A stretch of 64,000 nucleotides of DNA from BJGV01 sp003230615. Its GTDB lineage: Bacteria > Pseudomonadota > Gammaproteobacteria > Burkholderiales > Nitrosomonadaceae. The DNA is taken from positions 2,117,165 through 2,181,164 of the forward strand of contig OY760140.1 of assembly GCA_963663215.1 (NCBI GenBank). Reading direction: 5' to 3'. Under the pieces are notes generated by a model, which was not told where the DNA came from, made no database searches, and saw only the letters and a program-made list of their open reading frames with translations. Shown piece by piece: positions 30,666 to 40,762 of the stretch (positions are counted from its first letter, which is position 1; each line of letters starts with the position of its first letter). The position numbers were made by a program, and so were the translations under genes.

Positions 30666-32549
30666 ATGTGCGGCATAGCAGGTGTATTTGGACCTTTTAC
30701 TGAAAATGACGTTTCAAGAAAAATAGAAAAAATGTGCACAGCGATCCACCATCGTGGCCCGGATGATCGCGGTTCTTCTACTTTTCCTCAGCAGGGTATC
30801 GGCATGACCCGGCTGAGTATCATCGACCTTGCGGGTGGCCACTAGCCAATCTGGCTTGATGATAAAGTTGGAATTGTTTTTAATGGTGAAATATATAACT
30901 ATATAGAATTAAGGCAGGATCTCATTAAACGCGGCGCTTCATTTCACACCAATTCAGACACAGAAGTAATTCTTCGGCTCTGTTACCATGAAGGAATAGA
31001 AGGGCTAGATAAGCTAGAGGGTATGTATGGTATTTGCTTGCTTGATCGAAGATATGGAAGAGCATTCCTTATCCGTGATCCCAGCGGTATAAAACCTCTC
31101 TACTACGGAAACCTTGATGGAGGATTTTACTTCTCTAGTGAAATCAAATCAATTATCGCTGCGTGTGAAAAGATACCTCAAATAAATTTACAAGGCCTTC
31201 ATGATTATCTATCTTTCAGATATGTGCCAGGCCCGCAAACCATTTGGAAAAATATTTACAAACTCCAACCAGGTCACATGATCGAATATGATTTAAATAA
31301 CCATACTTATTCGAACAAACAGTACTGGTCTCCGAACTTCAATAGCGCTTCTTTAGACCCTTCCCGCGACTATGAAAAAGAATTTGAGGAATTATTCCTC
31401 AATTCTGTCAACCAGCAGTTATTGGCATCCGACGTTCCTGTAGGTGCTTTTCTAAGTGGCGGCCTTGATTCAAGTGCAATTTGTGCCGCCGCAGTGGAAT
31501 TGGGCCACACAAATTTTCACACCTATAGCGTTGCTTTTCAGGGTGACAAAAACCATAGTGAATTAGATTATGCCCAAATAGTAGCTCGCCACTTAAAAAC
31601 AAACCACCATGACGTATTAGTATCGGTTGACGATTTTAAGGAATTCATGGAGGAGCAACCGTGGTATACAGACGAACCATTAGCCGACGACACAACAGTT
31701 CCGCTATATTTTTTATCAAAAACGGCTAAAAAAGATGTTAAGGCCGTCCTTTCCGGAGAAGGCGCGGATGAATTTCTTGCCGGCTACCACTATGACAAAT
31801 TTGCTCAAGTATCTTTTAAGAGACAAAACCAATTATCCAGGATCCCCAAGCTTGCATTTTCCATGATGTCCCATCTTTATCCTAAGGGACACAAACGACA
31901 GAAGCTATTTGACTCTTTGGGGCGATTTGGCTGGGAAGGATACATCAGGCCATATTTGCAAAGGTATTCTCCACATTTTTCCGCAGACGAAAAAAAACAG
32001 TTATGGACCCATGATAACTACGAAAATTCCTGTAGGGTTAATGAAAATATGCTTGAAAATTGTTCGTCCAAAAATCCTATGGATTTAGAAATGTCACTAA
32101 AAGCCCGTGATTGGCTTGTCGAAGACCTGCTTATGAAGGTAGATAAAATGACTATGGCCGCCTCACTGGAAAGTAGGCTTCCTTTTCTGTCCCGTGAATT
32201 AATGGAATGGTGCTGCACATTGCCCTACGAGTGGAAGGTTGGAACCAGCGAAAAAGGGTTTACAACAAAAAGAATACTCCGTGAATTCTCTGTAAAACGG
32301 TTGCCCAGAGAAATTATTTACAGAGAGAAAATGGGCTTCCCGACGCCTGTCCACGAATGGCTGGCAGGCCGATTAAAGGGGTGGGCTGAAGACATCCTAT
32401 TCCATCAAGGTCTCCTCGAAGACTGGTTTGACATGCAAGAAGTCAGAAATATATTTGATAAAGCTATGCAAAATAATTTCGATCATCAAAATAATCTTTT
32501 TCTGTTGATTACTCTAGCATTTTGGAAAAGAAAATGGGTTTTAGCATAA
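30666..32549 (+). pseudogene. asnB: Asparagine synthase (AsnB-type), in-frame TAG
   Basis: The frame starts MCGIAGVFG with catalytic Cys2 and an AAAGGA ribosome site 12 bases upstream. It reads HHRGPDDRG and MTRLSIIDLAGGH, then TAG at 30843-30845, and continues PIWLDDKVGIVFNGEIYNYIELR in the same frame. Homologues have Gln in GGHQPI, so CAG to TAG is the simplest event. The rest is full length: GAFLSGGLDSS, VLSGEGADEFLAGY and the KVDKMTMAASLESR stretch near the end, 627 codons in all. Restart at Met31023 would lose the glutaminase nucleophile. This is the third AsnB-like gene in the locus. Confidence 0.92.
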
Positions 32550-32856
32550 TAACAAAACTGTACAAACTAGAAACTTGCTCTAGACCATACATGAAAAAAG
32601 ATTTTTGCTACAATACAACGTCTACCATAAAGGGGCATTTTAGCCTAGGAGAAAAGAGGATACTTTAGCTTTGGGTTAACGGTCTTTTTTCACATAAAAA
32701 TTAATCATGCGGGTCATGATTTCTAATCATCCTACTCTATCTACTTCATAACATATCTAATGAAGCTCTTCCTTTTTAAGAAAAAGATTATTTATCTGGC
32801 TCAAAACAAGACCAGATTTGTTATAAATAATATTACATACAAAAAAATTTAATTTA
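32550..32856. other. 307-bp gap, nothing recognised
   Basis: This is an AT-rich stretch between the AsnB pseudogene and the flippase pseudogene. No gene, clear terminator or repeat is seen. Confidence 0.5.
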
Positions 32857-34334
32857 ATGCCACAGCTAAGTTCAAAAACTTTATTCATGGAGGTATTCAA
32901 AGGCACTAAATGGTACGCTGCCATGCGGTGGTCTATAAGAGGTTTAGGGTTTATCAGTTCCGCCATTCTGGCAAGACTGTTGATTCCAGAGGACTTCGGG
33001 CTTGTTGCAATCGTGCTAGTTATATTCGGCCTTATTGGGCTGATATTTGATTTTGGTGTTAATTGGGCTCTTCTTCAAAACAACAAGGCAACAGACGTTC
33101 ATTTTGATACCGCATGGACTATACGCCTCTTTGAGTCTTTGGTTATCTCTGTACTTCTGGCGGCCTTCTCTTCATTGATAGCTAGTTCTTATGGTGACAT
33201 GAGGCTTGAGACCATTTGTCAGCTTCTGGCCGTGGGCACCTTAATCAGAGGCTTTGAAAATATAGGCACTGTTCAACTCTTGAAGGACATGAGATTCTCC
33301 AAAGATTTTTTAAACAATGTTATTCCAAAAGTTTTCTCTACTTTCATTACTATTGGTCTGGCCTTTTACTACAGATCCTATATGGTCTTGGTTATAGGGG
33401 TAGTTTTACACAATCTGATAGTGGTGATTATAAGTTATATTATCGTGAGCTTCAGGCCAAAATTTTCTTTAAAAAAACTAGCAGAAATATGGGGTTTTTC
33501 TCAATGGGTGCTGGTACGAAATGTGGCGGAATATATTAGCGAAAATGGTGACCTGTTTCTTCTTTCAGTGTTAACAACGCCGACAAGAATTGGTTTTTAT
33601 AGATGAGTGACTGAGCTGTCCTTCATGGCCATTTACGAAGTTCAACACCCTTTTGGCCGGGCGTTAATTCCCGGTCTGGTCAAAATCAAGGATGATCATG
33701 ACCAACTGATTGGTGCCTATTTAAAAGCCTTGGGCATGTTAACTTTGGTCGCTGTACCGGTTGCTCTAGGTTTTGGGTGGGTAGCAAAAGAATTTATCCC
33801 CATTTTCTTAGGGGGGGAGACAAATGGCTTCCGGTTGTGCCACTTGTTGAAGGCCTGGTTTTTTACGCCATGTTCACTTCACTGTATACGACGTCCGATG
33901 ATTTTCTAACCATTACCGGAAATGTTAGATACACTGCTTTCATATGGTGGGTTCAAGCGCTTGTTACGATAGCGGCATTATACCCCGCTTACCAACTGGC
34001 AGGACTAGAAGGGATGGCTTATTCAAGAGCATTCATTGGCTTTATGATGTTTTTTGTTGTGAGTTTGTATGTAGCCCAAAAATGTCAGTTTGCCTTCCGT
34101 CAGATAGTCATTGTTGTCTGGCGACCGGTAGTGGCAGGGGTAACGATGTATATCGTATTGATCAATATTTCCAGTCTGTGGTTACTTGAAAACTGGCTTG
34201 TTTTAATCATCAAGATTATACTCGGCGCGGTCCTTTATGTATCATTCACACTTATTTTATGGTGGTTAGCAGGCAAACCGGAATCTGGTGAGAAGACCTT
34301 TTTAGGATTGATGATGAAAAAGGTCATGTCGTAA
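32857..34334 (+). pseudogene. Wzx-type oligosaccharide flippase, TGA plus frameshift
   Basis: This is a MATE/PST-family lipopolysaccharide flippase of about 490 codons. The first part (32857-33606) has helices around YAAMRWSIRGLGFISSAILARLL (in parts) and PTRIGFYR, then TGA (33604-33606). The same frame goes on VTELSFMAIYEVQHPFGRALIPGLVKI. A G7 run at 33811-33817 loses the frame after FIPIFLGG. The other frame, ending at 34334, continues DKWLPVVPLVEGLVFYAMF and further helices to MMKKVMS. One added or two lost G would restore it. Two lesions make the transporter inactive. Flippases move lipid-linked repeat units across the inner membrane. Confidence 0.9.
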
Positions 34335-34342
34335 TTAATGAT

Positions 34343-35092
34343 CTAGTCACTATGAGAACGCTCTCCACACAACATAAATGCATGGCTAAACAATAGCCCT
34401 AGAAATGGAATATAACGAAATAGCCACTTGGCTAAACGAGTCTCCACCATCCACTGAAAACGACCCAAACGTGCGGGTAGTATAGGCATCCAATGTAATT
34501 TTATATTTACTAGACCATTGCTTTTCATCAAATTACGCATACTTTGGTGCGATTCATAACGCAAATGTATCGGGCGTTTATGAAACCAACGAAAAAATCT
34601 TTCCCACAAATGTGGTAGGCATTTGTCGTTCAATGCATCAATCCAAACCTGTCCGCCTGGTTTTGTCACCTTTGATAAACCATGGATGACAGTGATTGAA
34701 TTTTCAAGAGCTTGTGTAACCCCAAAACAAATGACTCCGTTGAGGCTGCTTTGTTTAATAGGTAGTTGGTTGATATCTGCTACACACCAGGCTATAGATT
34801 GATTCCCTTTTTGCATGGCTTTTTGTAAAGAAGGAAAAGAGTAGTCGAGCCCAATAACATCTGAACCTTGACTGGACATGAATCTAGAATAGGTACCTGC
34901 ACCGCAACCAGCATCCAACCAAGTATTCTTTTCTAATCTGCTGTTTTCCCAGATATCAATAAATTGGCGTAAACGCGCGTCTAATCCTGTTGGTGACCAG
35001 CCAGCAATACCGGCGTCGTCATGTGCATTAATAGCAAAGTCCTCAAATCTTTCTTTCCATTTTTTTTCAAAATTATGTTGGGCTTTCTTCAT
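34343..35092 (-). CDS. Class I SAM-dependent methyltransferase
   Basis: This is a 249-residue cytoplasmic protein with the SAM motif I WLDAGCGAGTYSRF (about residue 58), the acidic loop VIGLDYS (about 80), motif II-like WCVADINQLP (about 105) and KPGGQVWIDALN (about 148). These are typical of Methyltransf_11. The C-terminal part is hydrophobic (WLFRYIPFLGLLFSHAFML), as in some membrane-associated sugar methyltransferases. It is convergent with the flippase pseudogene (8-bp gap). The substrate is unknown; the EPS setting suggests sugar O-methylation. The gene is intact. Confidence 0.75.
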   Translation of the reverse strand: MKKAQHNFEKKWKERFEDFAINAHDDAGIAGWSPTGLDARLRQFIDIWENSRLEKNTWLDAGCGAGTYSRFMSSQGSDVIGLDYSFPSLQKAMQKGNQSIAWCVADINQLPIKQSSLNGVICFGVTQALENSITVIHGLSKVTKPGGQVWIDALNDKCLPHLWERFFRWFHKRPIHLRYESHQSMRNLMKSNGLVNIKLHWMPILPARLGRFQWMVETRLAKWLFRYIPFLGLLFSHAFMLCGERSHSD

Positions 35093-35536
35093 CTCTATTT
35101 TATTTCTATTTATTTGATGTAATTTGAGTATAAAGATTATTCTAGGGGTAACCGCTCTCTATATTTTATGCACACCACCCACCAATGCTATTTGAATAGT
35201 AATCAGTGGTTTATATCCCTTGTTTGCCATGGATTGCAGATCACTGCTGTCCCGTTAACTTATAAGTAAGGCGGCCTGATTCAGCCATAATTTCAACAAT
35301 TAATTGTGACATAGCCGTATAAAACTTACGAAAGATGATTTAGAGAAAGAACCTTCAAATATTTTAAGTCTATCTTTGTTGCTGACATACAGGAAAAGAA
35401 ATTTTAGATGGTTATTTTGTTTTCTTGTGCTTAGAACCTTTTGTTACCTCGTTCATCGAAGGAACTGGTAGAAGACCTTGTAGCGGTAACTCGTAAAAAT
35501 CCGACACCATAAAGACCAACGCCGATCTCGATTGAG
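35093..35536. other. 444-bp gap, nothing recognised
   Basis: This stretch upstream of the methyltransferase gene has no supported gene. It probably contains that gene's promoter, but none stands out. Confidence 0.45.
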
Positions 35537-35611
35537 TTAGTTAGGTGCAATCATACTAGATGCGATCATGCTTACCACATAACGGAACTTTCCTGATTTT
35601 TCTGCGGGGAT

Positions 35612-36904
35612 TTACGCTACTTCATGGATAGAAATATTTACCTCATGCCCTAGTCGATCTTTGAATCCTAGCTCGACATCCTTCACAATTTTTGGGGGGA
35701 GCCCGTTTTCTGATACTACGTATACGTGTGTAAGACCCAAGCTCTCCTGAACAATCTTGAAAGCGCTTACTTGTGGCAGGTCTCGCAGAATGTAGATTAG
35801 GGCTAGACCATGCATGATTGTGCCATCTTGGGCAACCAGGAAATCGGTACTTCGCCCCTGGATTTCCTTAAGCAATGGTAACCCACGACCACAGTTGCAG
35901 ATGTTGGGATCGAGAACACCAATATCTCCAGTACGGTAGCGGATAAAGGGGAAATCCTCTGTGGCAAGATGGGTTACGACAATTTCTCCTGATTCACCAG
36001 GGGGTAGGCCAATTCCGTTTGGGTTCACAATTTCGACTATGATATCTTCAGCGGTGAGATGCATCCCTCCCTCAGGACATTCATGGGCTATGAAGCCTGA
36101 GTCGCGACTACCATAGCCGTTGGCCACTGGACAGTTAAATGTTCTATTGATCTGTAAGCGTTGTTCGTCGTAGAGTCTTTCTGAGGTTACAAATGCAACC
36201 CGAATATCCAGATTGCTCATGTCTTGCTTCCTTGTATCAGCATGACGGGCGATATGAGATAGAGCAGAAGGGTAGCCAAATAGCATTTTAGGGCGCATGG
36301 TTCGGATTTCTTCAAGAAAACCATCAAGTTTTTGTTCGGACATTTCAAAAGCGGGTAACAATTTGGTCCTAAACAACCGATCACGAAGAATACGAATGTT
36401 ATCTTGTACGTCAAGCTCGATGGGGGATCCCCAAACAACAATTTCCGGGTCGCCAATATCTACCCCCCACCAGCGTGTGGCGCGCCATTTTGCTGCGACA
36501 TCGTGACTGACACGCTTCTTTCCAATATAAAAAATTAGTGGTTCACCACTTGAACCACTGGTGTTAAAGCTAGCTAGATCTTGAGCAATTTCGGATTTCA
36601 ATGCTTCGGTATTGGCACGGATTTTTGATTTGTCTAGAAAGGGTATACGTCTGAGATCGGTAATGGAGCGCATATTTTCTACCTTAAATCCAATCTCTTC
36701 GAATAGTTTTCGGTAATAGGGTACGTGTGTTTGAGTATGTTTAAGAAGCTGGCATAGTTTGGAAAACTGGAGTTCCTTCAGTTGTCTCTCATCCCACCAC
36801 TGTGAGGATTCCATCTCCTTGCACACTTTAACGCTGTCATGTTTCTTGAAGCGTTCATGTAAAGGAAAGAGTACGCTCGATATAAGCGAAGTGTATAAAC
36901 CCAT
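35612..36904 (-). CDS. CapK/PaaK-like AMP-dependent ligase family protein, C-terminally truncated
   Basis: The 430-residue protein is of the phenylacetate-CoA ligase/CapK family often found in capsule and EPS loci. It has SFNTSGSSGEPLIFYIG (about residue 113), WGSPIELD, GYGSRDSGFIAHEC (about 265) and FIRYRTGDIG (about 330). The frame ends SIHEVA at a TAA (35612-35614). It would continue IPAEKSGKFRYVVSMIA to a second stop at 35537, and that segment is the normal family end, so the last 20-odd residues have been cut off by one nonsense change. The catalytic lysine of ANL enzymes is not seen in the truncated part. Function is uncertain; the true acceptor of these CapK-like enzymes is poorly known. 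Confidence 0.8.
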   Translation of the reverse strand: MGLYTSLISSVLFPLHERFKKHDSVKVCKEMESSQWWDERQLKELQFSKLCQLLKHTQTHVPYYRKLFEEIGFKVENMRSITDLRRIPFLDKSKIRANTEALKSEIAQDLASFNTSGSSGEPLIFYIGKKRVSHDVAAKWRATRWWGVDIGDPEIVVWGSPIELDVQDNIRILRDRLFRTKLLPAFEMSEQKLDGFLEEIRTMRPKMLFGYPSALSHIARHADTRKQDMSNLDIRVAFVTSERLYDEQRLQINRTFNCPVANGYGSRDSGFIAHECPEGGMHLTAEDIIVEIVNPNGIGLPPGESGEIVVTHLATEDFPFIRYRTGDIGVLDPNICNCGRGLPLLKEIQGRSTDFLVAQDGTIMHGLALIYILRDLPQVSAFKIVQESLGLTHVYVVSENGLPPKIVKDVELGFKDRLGHEVNISIHEVA

Positions 36905-36928
36905 TTTTTGTTTACGAATAGATTTTTG

Positions 36929-38044
36929 CTAGTGTTCTTTCATAAAGTTATTTTGTTTCTTTAGCACATTTTCATATACATCTAACAATCGGTTTCGCAC
37001 TTCTTTCCATGTATAGCTTTGCACGGCATTAAGTCCAGCCGACCTAATTTGCTGAGCCTTAGCTGGATCGTTTAACAGTACAAGAATAGCATCTGCCATG
37101 GCTACTGGGTCTTGTACGGGTACCAGCAACGCTGTGTTGCCATGCTCTACCAGATAGGGTACTCCCCCAACGTTAGTACTTACTACTGGCACTCCACTAG
37201 CTAACGCTTCTAGTACCGAAATGGGCATGTTGTCCGCCAAACTGGGATTTACCATGACATCTGAACTATGGTAAAGCGCCGCCATTTCATTGTTATTCAC
37301 TCGTCCCGTAAAAATGACGGCGTCTTGCAATCCCAATTCAGCCGAAAGATTTTCCAGGGCTTGTCGCTCAGGCCCAGAACCGGTAATAGTAAGTCTCGAT
37401 GTTGGCAAAAGTTTTATAACTATACTAAAAGCACGAAGTGCTGTTGCGTTGTCGTAAATCAGCTCTAAGTTGCGTGCAACTAAGATGTGTGGAGAATCTG
37501 TTTTTGATACAATTCTAGAGCTAGTTCTAGCCGAAAAACGGCTTAAATCTATAATATTGGGTACGATACAGGTTGAGAAACCACGTTTGCTAAATACCGC
37601 TTCAAGGAATCCAGAAGGAACAATGATAGTGTTAGTTTGGCACAAACTAGGTTTAACCCAGGAAAAATCTTTGTCAAAAAAAGCATCTGCCTATCCTCCA
37701 CGATAATTGACTATAACTGGCTTTTTCTTGATTCTAGCTATCCAGATAGCCGGAGCAGCGAAGAGGTGCCACGACCAGCCTGAGTTGGCCATAATATGAA
37801 ATAACTGGACTTTATTTGCGCATTGCCAAAGATGGATCAGATAGGGAAGCAATCGAAACGCCGCTCTTATTCCTTTTATTTGTCCTATCCAACGTGGGCT
37901 ATAGGAGCGATTAACCTGAATTAGTTCCACTAAAATACCTTCATCACGCAGTAATTTTGCTAATTGCTGCGTTTGATTTGCCATTCCTCCAGAAGGAGGA
38001 GGTAAGGGTCCAACTAATCCAATGTGCAAACCGGTTGTTTTCAT
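36929..38044 (-). pseudogene. GT4 glycosyltransferase, in-frame TAG
   Basis: The frame begins MKTTGLHIGLVGPLPPPSGGMANQ (in parts) and runs to VIVNYRGG, then TAG (37691-37693). The same frame continues ADAFFDKDFSWVKPSLCQTNTIIVPS into the second domain, with LTITGSGPERQALENL and the GT4 signature NPSLADNMPISVLEALASGVPVV (in parts). Glu (GAG) is common in this position in relatives, so G to T is possible. The two halves total about 371 codons, normal length. The second half alone (36929-37645) lacks most of the acceptor domain. It overlaps the previous glycosyltransferase gene by 4 bp. Confidence 0.9.
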
Positions 38045-39258
38045 CTTGGTAATTCTTTGTTGACAAGTGAGCCATACACATCTTTGTAACGAGCTACACT
38101 AACTTGCCAGTTACGTTCTGTTTCTACAAAGTTTCGTGCTGAAGCGCGCAAAACAGGCCAGCTATCGTATCTTGAAAGGAGACCTAATGCCTTAGTTGCT
38201 AAGGCATCTGGATTGTCTGACTTGAAAATAATACCGGTTTCTCCATCTTGAATAAGCTCCAAGTGTCCGCCAACATCTGAAGCCATAAGTATCTTACCTT
38301 GCGCCATTGCTTCAAGTGGCTTAAGAGGTGTCACTAGATCAATAAGTCGCATTCGTAGCCTAGGGTAGACTAGAACATCGATCAAATTATAATAGCGCTG
38401 AACCTGGTCATGAGGAACGCGGCCGGTAAAAACTACCTTATCTTCTATCTGTAGCTGTCTTGTAATAGCCTTAAGTTCTTTTTCTTGTGGGCCTCCACCG
38501 ACTAACAGTATTCGAATATCTGGATTTTGGGAAAGCATCTTCGGTAGGGCTTGCAACAGAATATTTAATCCTTCGTATGCGTAAAAAGACCCGATAAAAC
38601 CAAGCAGTAATTTTCCATTGAGACCAAGATCCACAGTAAGTTTTAGGTTCGGCTTTTCACCTACCCTAAAATTTTCAATGTTAACGGCATTTGGGATAAC
38701 AGTGACTTTATCGGGCAAGATACCCCGTCCTAGAATATCTTTTCGTAGTCCTTCACAGATCGTGGTCACAGCGTCTACACGTTTCAGAGCGTAACTTTCT
38801 AAGGCACGCGTGAGACGATAGCGAATCCCCCATTCTGAGTTGGTACCGTGATCTACCGCCGCATCTTCCCAGAATGCTCTGACTTCATAGACGACAGGTA
38901 TGTTTAGGCTACGCGCAACACGTAAAGCGGGTAAGACATTAAGTGTGGGAGAATGGGCGTGCAGAATATCCGGCCTGACAATTTTGACCACTTCACTCAA
39001 GCGGCGAGTCAGACTATTAATTATGGAAGCTTGATTCAGGACGGGTACTTTTGTTATAGCTCCTGATGTGCTTGGGGTACGGTAGAAATGCCAATTATCA
39101 ATATCCTCTTCAGAAATATTACAGTATCCTTGCTTCTGGCTTGTCAGATGAAAGGTTTTCCAGCCCAGAGCACGTTGTTCCTTGAGAATGGAGAGAGTGC
39201 GGAAGGCATAGCCACTTTGCAGTGGAATAGAGTGGTCAAGTATGTGCAGGATTCGCAT
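38041..39258 (-). CDS. XrtA-associated glycosyltransferase (GT4, Daro_2409-like)
   Basis: This is a 405-residue GT-B glycosyltransferase. It begins MRILHILDHSIPLQSGYAFRT, a hallmark of the TIGR04063 group. HAHSPTLNVLPALR lies near residue 98, then VVYEVRAFWEDAAV. The C-terminal donor domain has GFIGSFYAYEGL (about 220), ILLVGGGPQEKEL (about 250) and TPLKPLEAMAQGK (about 315). It is the first gene of the 38-35 kb unit and is coupled to the next transferase by a 4-bp overlap. It is probably one step in repeat-unit assembly on the lipid carrier. The gene is intact. Confidence 0.85.
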   Translation of the reverse strand: MRILHILDHSIPLQSGYAFRTLSILKEQRALGWKTFHLTSQKQGYCNISEEDIDNWHFYRTPSTSGAITKVPVLNQASIINSLTRRLSEVVKIVRPDILHAHSPTLNVLPALRVARSLNIPVVYEVRAFWEDAAVDHGTNSEWGIRYRLTRALESYALKRVDAVTTICEGLRKDILGRGILPDKVTVIPNAVNIENFRVGEKPNLKLTVDLGLNGKLLLGFIGSFYAYEGLNILLQALPKMLSQNPDIRILLVGGGPQEKELKAITRQLQIEDKVVFTGRVPHDQVQRYYNLIDVLVYPRLRMRLIDLVTPLKPLEAMAQGKILMASDVGGHLELIQDGETGIIFKSDNPDALATKALGLLSRYDSWPVLRASARNFVETERNWQVSVARYKDVYGSLVNKELPR

Positions 39259-39797
39259 TAATATTCTTTAAAACGTTTGCACATAAATAATTAAAATTAT
39301 TACAGAGTATTATCAGTCAATATTTGATTATTCTACGGTAAGTAGATTTAGGAAAGGCATGTCATTTGGTTAAATGACCGTGTCTTTATTCATGTTCCGT
39401 GCTAGCAGCCTTTTTCTAGATTAATTGCTCATTCCAATTCATACTGTATACGACAAAGATGATATTGTCAGAAAAAGATGACGTGAACGACTAGAAAACA
39501 AGGGTTATACGAATAAAGTAGGCAGTAGTTACCAAATCATACAATGCCAAGAGTTTTAATCTTTTCTTCCCATCGAATTTACGCTCAACCGATTAATGTG
39601 TCAACGCAACAACGGTCCAAAGGGGAATGAGATGTGACCAAATAACTTTTCTCTCAAAGATAGATATTTTTCTCGTGTAGAGCTAATTTCGAATAGAAAA
39701 GAGTTCTCATTACTTCTCTCCATAAATTTAGTTGCTAAAACCTAGACTTGCTTGTCCTGAACAGGCTACAATTCGGGCTTTTAAGAAGCTTTGTATC
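39259..39797. other. Divergent gap between the EPS locus and ribF
   Basis: About 540 bp separate the start of the glycosyltransferase (39258) from the chosen ribF start. Both promoters should lie here. The sequence is AT-rich, with no gene and no repeat I could define. Confidence 0.5.
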
Positions 39798-40751
39798 ATG
39801 CGTGTTTTTCGCGGAACTCCCGTTCAAGCAAAGGATTCCACTGCGCTTACAATAGGTAATTTCGATGGAGTGCATTTAGGTCATCAGGCTATGCTTGCTC
39901 GCCTGAAAGAAGCAGCTACTCGGCTTGGTCTTGTTTCCTGTGTCATGATTTTCGAGCCGCATCCACGAGAACTTTTCACGCCGGATCAGGCACCCACACG
40001 GCTTACTAGTCTTAGGGAAAAACTAGAGTTGTTAGCAGAATTATGCGTAGAGCGGGTGCAGGTTTGTCACTTCGATTTTGATTTTGCATCGATTAGCGCA
40101 GAAGATTTTATCGTACGTATCCTGAAACGGGGGCTTGCTGTCCGCTGGATTCTAGTAGGTGACGATTTTCGTTTCGGTGCACATCGCACTGGTGATTGTG
40201 ACATGTTGAAAACATCTTCTGTACAACATGGTTTTGAAGTTGCAGAAATGCCAAGTTACACCTTAGGTGATCTACGGGTTTCGAGTACGGCGGTGCGGGA
40301 AGCACTAGTGACAGGTGACCTAAAGCTTGCCAGACTCCTTCTGGGGCGGTTTTATAGCATTAGCGGACGCGTGGTTGAAGGCGATAAACTGGGCAAGAAA
40401 ATAGGTTATCCAACCGCCAATATTCAGTTGAGGCATAATCGGCCGCCACTATCTGGAATCTTTGTGGTCAAGGTGTATGGTACCGACAAGTTATCCCCAC
40501 GAGAAGCAGTATATGGTGTAGCTAGTTTAGGTGTTCGCCCTACCGTGCATAAAGTCGGTAAACCAGTTCTTGAGGTACATTTGTTTGATTTTGAAAGAGA
40601 GATATATGGTTGTCATTTGCGGGTAGACTTTTTACACAAGCTTCGAGATGAAGAGAAATACCCAAATTTAGCTACGCTTGCAAGGCAAATTGGGCGCGAT
40701 GTGAAAAATGCAAAGAATTATTTCTTAAAATCATCCTTGCTAGTAAATTAA
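39798..40751 (+). CDS. ribF: Bifunctional riboflavin kinase/FAD synthetase
   Basis: The 317-residue enzyme converts riboflavin to FMN and then FAD. The N-terminal FAD-synthetase nucleotidyltransferase domain has TIGNFDGVHLGHQ (about residue 17) and VGDDFRFGAHRTGD (about 113). The C-terminal flavokinase domain has GKKIGYPTANI (about 198) and the GIFVVKVYG region. The ATG at 39798 gives the normal N-terminus MRVFRG; the frame extends to 39732 but that part is not family-like. It precedes ileS by 11 bp, the common ribF-ileS-lspA arrangement. The gene is intact. Confidence 0.95.
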   Translation: MRVFRGTPVQAKDSTALTIGNFDGVHLGHQAMLARLKEAATRLGLVSCVMIFEPHPRELFTPDQAPTRLTSLREKLELLAELCVERVQVCHFDFDFASISAEDFIVRILKRGLAVRWILVGDDFRFGAHRTGDCDMLKTSSVQHGFEVAEMPSYTLGDLRVSSTAVREALVTGDLKLARLLLGRFYSISGRVVEGDKLGKKIGYPTANIQLRHNRPPLSGIFVVKVYGTDKLSPREAVYGVASLGVRPTVHKVGKPVLEVHLFDFEREIYGCHLRVDFLHKLRDEEKYPNLATLARQIGRDVKNAKNYFLKSSLLVN

Positions 40752-40762
40752 CATGGTATTTC

